Shown here in pieces: positions 1-6,840 of a stretch of DNA of 7,933 bases. This stretch comes from Pedococcus sp. GTDB taxonomy: Bacteria; Actinomycetota; Actinomycetes; Actinomycetales; Dermatophilaceae. The translations under genes were made by a program, and so were the position numbers. The DNA is taken from assembly GCA_025936615.1 (NCBI GenBank), contig JAICSZ010000079.1, positions 1 to 7,933 of the forward strand. The letters run 5' to 3'. The notes under the pieces are model-generated. The model had not been told where the DNA came from. It searched no databases and worked only from the letters and a program-made list of their open reading frames with translations. Positions within the stretch are counted from its first letter, which is position 1, and every line of letters starts with the position of its first letter.

Positions 1-309
1 AAGGCGAGCTTCGGTGACCCCTGGATGTGGGCTCCCGTCGCGCTCGGCCCGGTCGCCGCGGCAGCCGGGGTCGCCGGGGTGGTGAGCCACCGCGCGGCCA
101 AGACGGCCCTCCCGCTGGCTTCGGCCGTGGTCGTGGCCAACGGACTGCAGGGCACCTACCTGCACGCCCGCGGCATCGCGCAGAAGCCGGGCGGGTGGCG
201 CAACTGGCGCTACAACATGGAGATGGGCCCGCCCCTGTTGGCCCCGCTCCTGGTGACGCTCGTCGGAGGGATGGGCCTGCTCGCCGCCGTGCTGCGGAGG
301 GAGAAGTGA
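1..309 (+). CDS. Small multi-pass membrane protein, 3' end only
   Basis: The reading frame is open from the first base of the window to a TGA at 307-309, so the start lies upstream; the 102 visible residues are the C-terminal part. An internal ATG at 25 gives 94 residues but is probably not the true start. Three hydrophobic stretches are visible, at about residues 9-27, 35-48 and 75-97, separated by basic loops and ending in RREK, so the protein is integral to the membrane. The loop between the second and third segments has a Gly/Trp/Arg/Tyr-rich stretch with NGLQGTYLHARGI and RYNMEMGPP. I recall such sequences beside GMC/gluconate-dehydrogenase-like genes in other actinobacteria. No enzymatic motif is seen. 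The stop overlaps the GTG start of the next gene (GTGA), indicating one operon and coupled translation. A role as membrane anchor or quinone-side partner for the downstream dehydrogenase is inference only. Confidence 0.75.
   Translation, partial: KASFGDPWMWAPVALGPVAAAAGVAGVVSHRAAKTALPLASAVVVANGLQGTYLHARGIAQKPGGWRNWRYNMEMGPPLLAPLLVTLVGGMGLLAAVLRREK
296..300 (+). promoter_or_regulatory. Shine-Dalgarno GGAGG fixing the GTG start at 306
   Basis: GGAGG lies 5 nt before GTG at 306-308, inside the end of the upstream membrane-protein gene. It decides the start of the subunit 3-like gene: upstream codons in this frame are out-of-frame readings of the membrane protein. Confidence 0.7.
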
Positions 310-991
310 CCGACCGCCGCGGCACCTCGCGCTCGGGCACCCCCGGTCCCAACGGCGCCAAGCTGCCCTTGGACGCTGCCAACGGCGGTGGCCGCTACCC
401 GGGCTTCGACACCCTGTCGCAGTCGCCTCACTGGGACGCGGCGACGACCGGTGTCGTCGCGCCCCGCGTGGGCATCCCCGTCGACCTGCGGTTCTTCACC
501 CAGCACGAGGAGGAGCTGGTCTGCGCCCTCACCGACCAGCTCCTCGGGCAGCACGAGGACCCGAGGCTGCCGGTCGTGCGGATGATCGACGCCCGGCTGG
601 CCGAGGGGCAGGGCGACGGCTGGCACCACGTCGACATGCCGCGCGACGACCGCGCCTGGCGGGAGAGCCTCGCCGGGCTCGACGACGACGCCCGTGACGC
701 CTACGGCGTGGGTTTCGCGGAGTGCTCGTGGGATGACCAGCTGTCGGTGCTGCGCGCCGTGCAGCACGCGACCGGGCAGTGGCACGGTATGCCGCCGCAC
801 TGGGTCTGGAGCCTGTGGACCCGTTACGCGGACACGGCCTTCTACTCCCACCCCTGGGCCTGGGACGAGATCGGCTTCGGCGGCCCCGCGTACCCGCGTG
901 GCTACAAGCACATCGGGCTGGACGCGCGAGAGCCGTGGGAGGTCGCCGACGCCAACCCGCGCCTCGACCCGCTGGGGGAGGCGGCGTCCTC

Positions 992-995
<4 letters not shown>
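306..995 (+). CDS. Gluconate 2-dehydrogenase subunit 3-like protein
   Basis: A 229-residue protein resembling the gluconate 2-dehydrogenase subunit 3 family, the small subunit that accompanies membrane-bound FAD sugar dehydrogenases of the GMC type. Support comes from the helical FFTQHEEELVCALTDQLL segment at about residues 61-78, the VVRMIDARL segment that follows, and the aromatic-rich C-terminal part with SHPWAWDEIGFGGPAYPRGY, which matches my memory of this family. The GTG start is chosen because of the GGAGG Shine-Dalgarno 5 nt upstream and the GTGA overlap with the preceding stop. The N-terminus is Gly/Ser/Pro-rich and has neither a hydrophobic core nor a twin-arginine motif, unlike classical periplasmic subunit 3 proteins, which are often Tat substrates. 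The protein is therefore predicted to be cytoplasmic. Its TGA overlaps the GTG of the GMC oxidoreductase gene, its likely partner. Substrate and exact role cannot be read from the sequence. Confidence 0.82.
975..981 (+). promoter_or_regulatory. Shine-Dalgarno GGGGAGG for the GMC gene
   Basis: GGGGAGG lies 10 nt upstream of GTG at 992-994. It supports that start over the in-frame GTG at 779, which would force a 217-bp overlap with the preceding gene. Confidence 0.6.
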
Positions 996-2713
<1,718 letters not shown>

Positions 2714-2748
2714 GCACGCGGCATACCCGAATCCACATCTCGAGGACC

Positions 2749-2753
2749 AGGAG
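2749..2753 (+). promoter_or_regulatory. Shine-Dalgarno AGGAG for the TPP-enzyme gene
   Basis: AGGAG with 7 nt to ATG 2761. The 47-bp gap after the GMC stop shows no convincing promoter or terminator, so read-through from the upstream genes is likely. Confidence 0.65.
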
Positions 2754-2760
2754 TAGACAC

Positions 2761-4557
2761 ATGGCTGCACCGACTGTTGCCGACCACCTGCTGGAGCGAC
2801 TGCGCGACTGGGGGGTCGAGCACGTGTTCGCCTTCCCGGGCGACGGCATCAACGGCACGCTCGCAGCCTTCGGGCGGGCCGGCAACAAGCCGCAGTTCGT
2901 CCAGTCCCGCCACGAGGAGATGTCCGCCTTCGAGGCGGTCGGCTACGCCAAGTTCAGCGGCAAGGTCGGGGTGTGCATGGCGACCTCCGGGCCGGGGGCG
3001 ATCCACCTGCTCAACGGGCTCTACGACGCCAAGCTCGACCACGTGCCGGTCGTGGCCATCGTCGGGCAGACGGCGCGCAGCGGCATGGGCGGCGCCTACC
3101 AGCAGGAGGTGGACCTGCTCACCCTCTACAAGGACGTGGCCAGCGAGTACGTCCAGATGGTCACCGTCCCCGAGCAGCTGCCGAACGTGCTCGACCGGGC
3201 CATCCGCATCGCCCTCGCCGAGCGAGCGCCGACCGCGATCATCATCCCCTCGGACGTGCAGGAGCTGGAGTACTCCGCCCCCACCCACGCCATGAAGATG
3301 GTGCCCTCGAGCCTGGGCATCCAGTGGCCCGAGGTCGCCCCGGACGACGAGGCGGTCCGGCGGGCGGCCGACATCCTGTCCAGCGGCAGCAAGCCCGCCA
3401 TCCTGGTCGGCCAGGGCGCCCGCGGGGCGGCCGCCGAGGTCGAGGAGGTCGCCGAGCTCCTCGGCGCGGGCGTGGCCAAGGCCCTGCTCGGCAAGGACGT
3501 GCTGTCCGACGAGCTGCCGTGGGTCACCGGCTCGATCGGCCTGCTCGGCACCCGCCCCAGCTACGAGATGATGGCGGACTGCGACACGCTGCTGACCGTC
3601 GGGTCGAACTTCCCCTACACGCAGTTCATGCCGAAGTTCGGGCAGGCGCGGGCCGTGCAGATCGACATCGACGGCAAGTTCATCGGGATGCGCTACCCCT
3701 ATGAGCTCAACCTCGTGGGCGACGCGGCCACCACGCTGCGCGCGCTGATCAAGCACCTGCACCGCAACGAGGACCGCGGCTGGCGCGAGACCATCGAGTC
3801 CAACGTCGCGGACTGGTGGGGAGCGATGGACCGCGAGGCGCAGGTGGAGGCCGACCCGGTCAACCCGCAGCTGCTCTTCCAGACGGCGTCCAGGCACCTG
3901 CCGTCCGACGTCATCGTCTCGGCCGACTCCGGGTCGTCGGCGAACTGGTATGCCCGCCAGCTCAAGTTCCGCGGGGAGATGCGCGGCTCGCTGTCCGGAA
4001 CCCTGGCCACGATGGGTCCCGGTGTGCCGTACGGCATCGGCGCCAAGTTCGCCCACCCGGACCGGCCGGCGCTGGTCTTCGCCGGCGACGGCGCCATGCA
4101 GATGAACGGCATGGCCGAGCTGATCACCGTCAAGCACTACTGGGAGCAGTGGGCCGACCCACGGCTGGTCGTCTGCGTCCTGCACAACAACGACCTCAAC
4201 CAGGTGACCTGGGAGATGCGCGCCATGGAGGGGTCGCCGAAGTTCGAGGAGTCGCAGCGACTGCCCGACGTGGACTACGCCGGCTTCGCGCAAAGCCTTG
4301 GGCTGCAAGCAATCCGGGTCACCGAGCCCGGCCAGCTCGAGGACGCCTGGCGGCAGGCGTTCGCCGCCGACCGGCCGACCGTGATCGACGCGCACGTCGA
4401 CCCGGACGTGCCGCCGGTGCCGCCCCACGCCACCTGGACCGAGATGAAGGCCACCGCCCGCTCGCTGCTCAAGGGCGACGAGGACCGGTGGGGCGTGGTC
4501 AGGGAAGGTGTGAAGACCAAGGTCGCCGAGGTCATGCCCGGCGGCGGCTCCGACTGA
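2761..4557 (+). CDS. Thiamine-diphosphate-requiring enzyme, pyruvate oxidase/acetolactate synthase superfamily
   Basis: A 598-residue three-domain ThDP enzyme. The N-terminal PYR domain (about 1-170) has VFAFPGDGINGTL and the cofactor-activating glutamate at residue 52 in SRHEEMSAFEAVGYAK, followed by ATSGPGAIHLLNGLYDA. The central domain (about 195-335) has ILVGQGARGA and resembles the FAD- or nucleotide-type central domain of PoxB/ALS proteins. The C-terminal PP domain has GDG at 442-444 and HNN at 475-477, the Mg-ThDP motif. The loop between GDG and NN is about 7 residues longer than in E. coli PoxB (HYWEQWADPR region), a trait I associate with the actinobacterial/proteobacterial 'thiamine pyrophosphate-requiring protein' subfamily. 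The reaction is probably decarboxylation of a 2-keto acid with oxidation or carboligation, but pyruvate as substrate is unproven. The C-terminus is a charged helix-like segment (LLKGDEDRWG onward), in the place where PoxB carries its lipid-activated membrane helix. Start: ATG after AGGAG with 7-nt spacing. It lies last in the same-strand run and is likely cotranscribed with the GMC oxidoreductase. Confidence 0.9.
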   Translation: MAAPTVADHLLERLRDWGVEHVFAFPGDGINGTLAAFGRAGNKPQFVQSRHEEMSAFEAVGYAKFSGKVGVCMATSGPGAIHLLNGLYDAKLDHVPVVAIVGQTARSGMGGAYQQEVDLLTLYKDVASEYVQMVTVPEQLPNVLDRAIRIALAERAPTAIIIPSDVQELEYSAPTHAMKMVPSSLGIQWPEVAPDDEAVRRAADILSSGSKPAILVGQGARGAAAEVEEVAELLGAGVAKALLGKDVLSDELPWVTGSIGLLGTRPSYEMMADCDTLLTVGSNFPYTQFMPKFGQARAVQIDIDGKFIGMRYPYELNLVGDAATTLRALIKHLHRNEDRGWRETIESNVADWWGAMDREAQVEADPVNPQLLFQTASRHLPSDVIVSADSGSSANWYARQLKFRGEMRGSLSGTLATMGPGVPYGIGAKFAHPDRPALVFAGDGAMQMNGMAELITVKHYWEQWADPRLVVCVLHNNDLNQVTWEMRAMEGSPKFEESQRLPDVDYAGFAQSLGLQAIRVTEPGQLEDAWRQAFAADRPTVIDAHVDPDVPPVPPHATWTEMKATARSLLKGDEDRWGVVREGVKTKVAEVMPGGGSD

Positions 4558-5208
4558 TCAGGTCAGCCCACGCAGGAAGCCGCTGACGGCCTCGAGCACG
4601 TCGACGGGGTTCTTCGGGAACGCGTGGGCGCCCCTGGCCGCCGTCACCATGGTGGGGTCGGGCAGCTCGGCACGGACCTCCTCGGGCGTCCCGAACGGGT
4701 CCGCCACACCTTGCACGACGTGCAGCGGTATGCCGTGTGGCAGGGGCGCGCGGAGCTCTTCCGCCCGCGACGCCTCGGGCTTGCCGGGCGGGTGCAGCGG
4801 GAAGGACAGGCAGAGCACCGCGTCGGCGCCGCTCTCGTGGGCGGTGCGGCACGCGACCCGTGCCCCGTTGCTCTTGCCGCCGACCACGACGGGGCCGGGC
4901 AGGCGACGACGACCCGAACGGAGGCTCGCCACCACCGGCAGCCACGCCGGGTTCTGGGTCGGCGCCTGCGGCGGCATCTTGCGCCCGGCGAGCACCCACG
5001 CCTGCTCGACGAGCGCGACCGCCCAGCCCTCCCCCGGCAGGCTCCGCTGGGCCAGCAGGAGCTCGGGTGCGCGCAGGTTGCCGCCGGCCCCGTGGGTCAG
5101 GACCAGCAGCCCACGCACCTGGCTCGGCCGGGACAGGTGGATGCGCGCCGGACCCATCGGGGTATCGACCTCGCTGGTGGTCGTGCGGGGCTCGCTGCGT
5201 GGGGTCAT
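4558..5208 (-). CDS. Alpha/beta hydrolase, KANL3/TEX30-like family
   Basis: A 216-residue single-domain alpha/beta hydrolase without a signal peptide. THGAGGNL (His39-Gly43) is the oxyanion-hole loop after strand 3. GGKSNGARVA holds the nucleophile elbow G-x-S-x-G with Ser113. Asp170 in VVQGVADPFGTPEEV and His195 in ARGAHAF complete a plausible Ser-Asp-His triad. The GAGG loop, GKSNGAR elbow and short length match the KANL3/TEX30-type bacterial hydrolases (often annotated dienelactone hydrolase-like or 'alpha/beta hydrolase'), whose substrates are generally unknown. The ATG overlaps the stop of the upstream SRAP gene (ATGA). No good Shine-Dalgarno precedes it, so translational coupling to SRAP is likely. 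Its TGA abuts the TGA of the convergent TPP-enzyme gene. A link to DNA damage follows only from this operon position. Confidence 0.88.
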   Translation of the reverse strand: MTPRSEPRTTTSEVDTPMGPARIHLSRPSQVRGLLVLTHGAGGNLRAPELLLAQRSLPGEGWAVALVEQAWVLAGRKMPPQAPTQNPAWLPVVASLRSGRRRLPGPVVVGGKSNGARVACRTAHESGADAVLCLSFPLHPPGKPEASRAEELRAPLPHGIPLHVVQGVADPFGTPEEVRAELPDPTMVTAARGAHAFPKNPVDVLEAVSGFLRGLT

Positions 5209-6107
5209 GCGGGGTTCCGACCGCCGCGAGTCTCCTCGGGACTGGTGGTGGGGTCGGACCCGATGATCTCGCCGGTCATCGGGTCGACGACTCCTTCGAG
5301 CTCGGGCTCCCCCACCGGCTCGATGAGCTGCGGGCCGTTGCTGCGACCGGAGTTCACGGCCGGGGAGATCGGGTATGCCTCGAACCTCCCCTCCTTCGCG
5401 AACGACAGCAGGCGGGCGACCTCGTCGCGGTCCTGCATGGCCGGGTCCAGCCAGGTGGCCCAGTCCTCACGCTCGAGCACGAGCGGTTGGCGGTCGTGGA
5501 TGCGGTCCAGCCCCGGCTCGGCGTCGGTGGTGATGATGGTGAACGTCGTCAGCCACGCCTGCGGGTCGTCGGCGTCCGCGACCGCACGGTCCCGCCAGAA
5601 CTCGTAGAGCCCGGCGAAGGCCAGCAGTTGCCCGTCCGCCCGGTGCATGTAGAACGGCTGCTTGCGTGGCTTGCCCTTGGCGTCCCTGGCCACCGGCGAC
5701 TTCTGCCACTCGTACCAGCCCTGTGCCGGCACGAGGCAGCGCCGCGACATCGCCGCCTTGGCGAACGAGCCCTTCTCGAGCACGGACTCGGCCCGGGCGT
5801 TGATCATCCGCATCCCGATCTTGGTGTCCTTGGCCCAGCTCGGCACGAGCCCCCACGTGAGCAACCGCAGCTGGCGCACGCCGGCCGGCGACGCGGCATA
5901 CGACTCCTTGGCATCCTCGCGGGGCACCCGCGAGAGGACGACGGGGGCCCTCTTGGTCGGCGCCATGTTGTAGTCGGGGGTCCCGGCCGGGGGGCTCTGC
6001 GGGTTCTTCAGGACCGTGCGGGTCGGCTCGAGGGTGCGGTCCTGGTCGACCTCGAGCTCCTCGACCAGCTCGTCGGGGTTGGCGGTGGCTGCATATCGGC
6101 CGCACAT
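5205..6107 (-). CDS. SOS response-associated peptidase (SRAP) protein, YedK/HMCES family
   Basis: A 300-residue SRAP-domain protein. The family forms a stable thiazolidine DNA-protein crosslink with abasic sites in single-stranded DNA through Cys2 after removal of Met1, shielding the lesion during replication. All active-site residues are present: Cys2 in MCGRY, Asn103 in INARAES, Glu133 in GWYEW and His204 in RIHDRQP (E. coli YedK equivalents C2, N75, E105, H160). The start must be this ATG because Cys2 has to be exposed. Compared with the 222-residue E. coli protein it has about 28 extra residues before the Asn and a C-terminal extension of 35 residues after LIEPV that contains DPMTGEIIG and an acidic/Ser-Thr-rich end. 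It heads a two-gene unit with the downstream alpha/beta hydrolase (ATGA overlap). A TAGCCT -10-like box lies 7 nt before the start codon, suggesting a leaderless transcript. No LexA-type box was recognised upstream. Confidence 0.95.
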   Translation of the reverse strand: MCGRYAATANPDELVEELEVDQDRTLEPTRTVLKNPQSPPAGTPDYNMAPTKRAPVVLSRVPREDAKESYAASPAGVRQLRLLTWGLVPSWAKDTKIGMRMINARAESVLEKGSFAKAAMSRRCLVPAQGWYEWQKSPVARDAKGKPRKQPFYMHRADGQLLAFAGLYEFWRDRAVADADDPQAWLTTFTIITTDAEPGLDRIHDRQPLVLEREDWATWLDPAMQDRDEVARLLSFAKEGRFEAYPISPAVNSGRSNGPQLIEPVGEPELEGVVDPMTGEIIGSDPTTSPEETRGGRNPA

Positions 6108-6112
6108 GCGTC

Positions 6113-6151
6113 CTAGGCTACGGGCGCGGGGCGGGCGGCCGCGGCCCCCAT
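6113..6151 (-). other. Possible 12-codon upstream ORF in the SRAP leader
   Basis: On the minus strand an ATG at 6151 opens a frame reading MGAAAARPAPVA and ends at TAG 6115-6113, five bases before the SRAP ATG. It would be translated only from a transcript starting at the distal TAGCCT box. It lacks a Shine-Dalgarno and lies inside repeat-derived GC-rich DNA, so it may be chance. Confidence 0.15.
6115..6120 (-). promoter_or_regulatory. Candidate -10 box TAGCCT for the SRAP gene
   Basis: Reading the minus strand, TAGCCT (actinobacterial TAnnnT) is followed by 7 nt (AGGACGC) and then the ATG at 6107. This spacing would start transcription at or within a base or two of the start codon, giving a leaderless mRNA. 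The AGGA inside the spacer is too close to the ATG to be a normal Shine-Dalgarno. No clear -35 element is visible in the GC-rich DNA upstream. Confidence 0.5.
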
Positions 6152-6163
6152 CACGTTTGTCCT

Positions 6164-6169
6164 AGGCTA
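6164..6169 (-). promoter_or_regulatory. Duplicated -10-like box TAGCCT (distal copy)
   Basis: The same TAGCCT box lies 49 nt further from the SRAP gene, in the second repeat copy. If active it would give a transcript with a leader of about 50 nt that crosses the proximal copy. Nothing in the sequence tells whether one or both boxes are used. Confidence 0.35.
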
Positions 6170-6229
6170 CGGGCGCGGGACAGGCGGCCGCGGCCCGGGA
6201 CCGGGCGGGCGGCGACTCGGCGCAGCGAA

Positions 6230-6235
6230 TACGGT
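6230..6235 (+). promoter_or_regulatory. Candidate -10 box TACGGT for the DoxX-aroA unit
   Basis: TACGGT in GAATACGGTAGGA fits the actinobacterial TAnnnT pattern and sits in the least GC-rich part of the gap. It would give a leader of roughly 60 nt ending in the AGGAG before ATG 6301. No good -35 hexamer is seen upstream. Confidence 0.45.
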
Positions 6236-6290
6236 AGGAAGGAAGCGACGCCGCAACGGTCAACCCGCGGCGCCACCGTCTGCGACCAAC

Positions 6291-6295
6291 AGGAG
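6291..6295 (+). promoter_or_regulatory. Shine-Dalgarno AGGAG fixing the ATG at 6301
   Basis: AGGAG ends at 6295, 5 nt before ATG 6301. The alternative in-frame GTG at 6295 overlaps this element and so cannot use it, which decides for the ATG. Confidence 0.7.
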
Positions 6296-6300
6296 TGACC

Positions 6301-6840
6301 ATGACGATCGTCCGCCGGGTGGCCCGCCCGATGCTCGCCGCGATCTTCGTCGCCCAGGGGCTCGAGACGCTTCGGCACCCAGCGAAGATGGCGCCCAGGG
6401 TCGCGAAGTTCGCCGAGCAGGTGGCGCCCCTCGGGCTGCCCAACGACCCCGAGCTGCTGGTGCGGGCCAACGGAGCCACCATGGTTGGCGGCGGCGCGCT
6501 GCTCGCGACCGGCAAGCTGCCGCGGCTGGCGTCGCTGGCGCTGTTCGCCTCGATGGTGCCGACCACCTACGTCGGGCATGCCTTCTGGGCCGAGACCGAC
6601 CCGACGACCAAGCGCACCCAGCGGTTGCAGTTCCTCAAGAACCTCGGGCTGATGGGCGGGCTGCTGCTCGCCGCCGTCGACACCGAGGGCAAGCCCGGCG
6701 TGGCCTACCGCGTAGGCATGGCCACCGACTCGGCGAAGCGGGCCGCCAAGCGGACCAAGCGGGAGGCGAAGCACGCCGCCCGCGCGGCGCGACGCGAGGC
6801 CAGGCTCGCGGCGTCCCAGGCGCACGATGCCGTCGCCTGA
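6301..6840 (+). CDS. DoxX-family membrane protein with basic C-terminal tail
   Basis: A 179-residue protein of the DoxX type. Hydrophobic segments lie at about residues 8-23, 55-72, 74-95 and 112-126, consistent with four membrane helices. The pattern [19 protein letters not shown] at the N-terminus, [26 protein letters not shown] in the middle, and [14 protein letters not shown] at the end of helix 4 is that of actinobacterial DoxX proteins. Family roles are poorly defined; a mycobacterial DoxX has been tied to a thiol/superoxide redox complex, but this protein may differ. After helix 4 comes a soluble tail (about 142-179) rich in Ala, Lys and Arg, probably a basic helix on the cytoplasmic side. 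ATG 6301 is preferred over GTG 6295 because of the AGGAG position. The 3' end overlaps the aroA start by 14 bp, so the two are likely cotranscribed. Confidence 0.87.
   Translation: MTIVRRVARPMLAAIFVAQGLETLRHPAKMAPRVAKFAEQVAPLGLPNDPELLVRANGATMVGGGALLATGKLPRLASLALFASMVPTTYVGHAFWAETDPTTKRTQRLQFLKNLGLMGGLLLAAVDTEGKPGVAYRVGMATDSAKRAAKRTKREAKHAARAARREARLAASQAHDAVA

Larger units (their letters stand above)
6110..6196. repeat. Imperfect 38-bp tandem direct repeat, 49-bp period
   Basis: Copies lie at 6110-6147 and 6159-6196, with 36 of 38 bases identical; the differences are at 6131/6180 and 6133/6182. Each copy starts with the palindrome CCTAGG followed by CTACGGGCGCGGG and ends with the 10-bp palindrome GGCCGCGGCC. 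The 11 bases between copies (CCATCACGTTT, counting from 6148) are unique and comparatively AT-rich. Both copies carry the minus-strand TAGCCT box. The repeat lies between the divergent SRAP and DoxX genes and probably arose by local duplication of the SRAP promoter segment. Confidence 0.9.

Noticed and set aside
779..991. N-terminal extension of the GMC protein from an upstream GTG
   Set aside because: It overlaps the subunit 3-like gene out of frame; the GTG at 992 has a Shine-Dalgarno and the residues after it match the family.
6193..6206. GCCCGG-GA-CCGGGC inverted repeat as a terminator
   Set aside because: The loop is only 2 nt and no T-run follows on either strand; short GC palindromes are expected in this composition.
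6295..6297. GTG start for the DoxX gene
   Set aside because: It overlaps the AGGAG element, which is correctly spaced for the ATG at 6301.
6108..6300. LexA/SOS operator upstream of the SRAP gene
   Set aside because: No sequence resembling the GAAC-N4-GTTC actinobacterial SOS box was found in the gap, despite the family name.
6162..6566. 134-residue minus-strand frame opposite the DoxX gene
   Set aside because: It is antisense to the DoxX membrane protein and low in recognisable features; its Ala/Pro end comes from the repeat.
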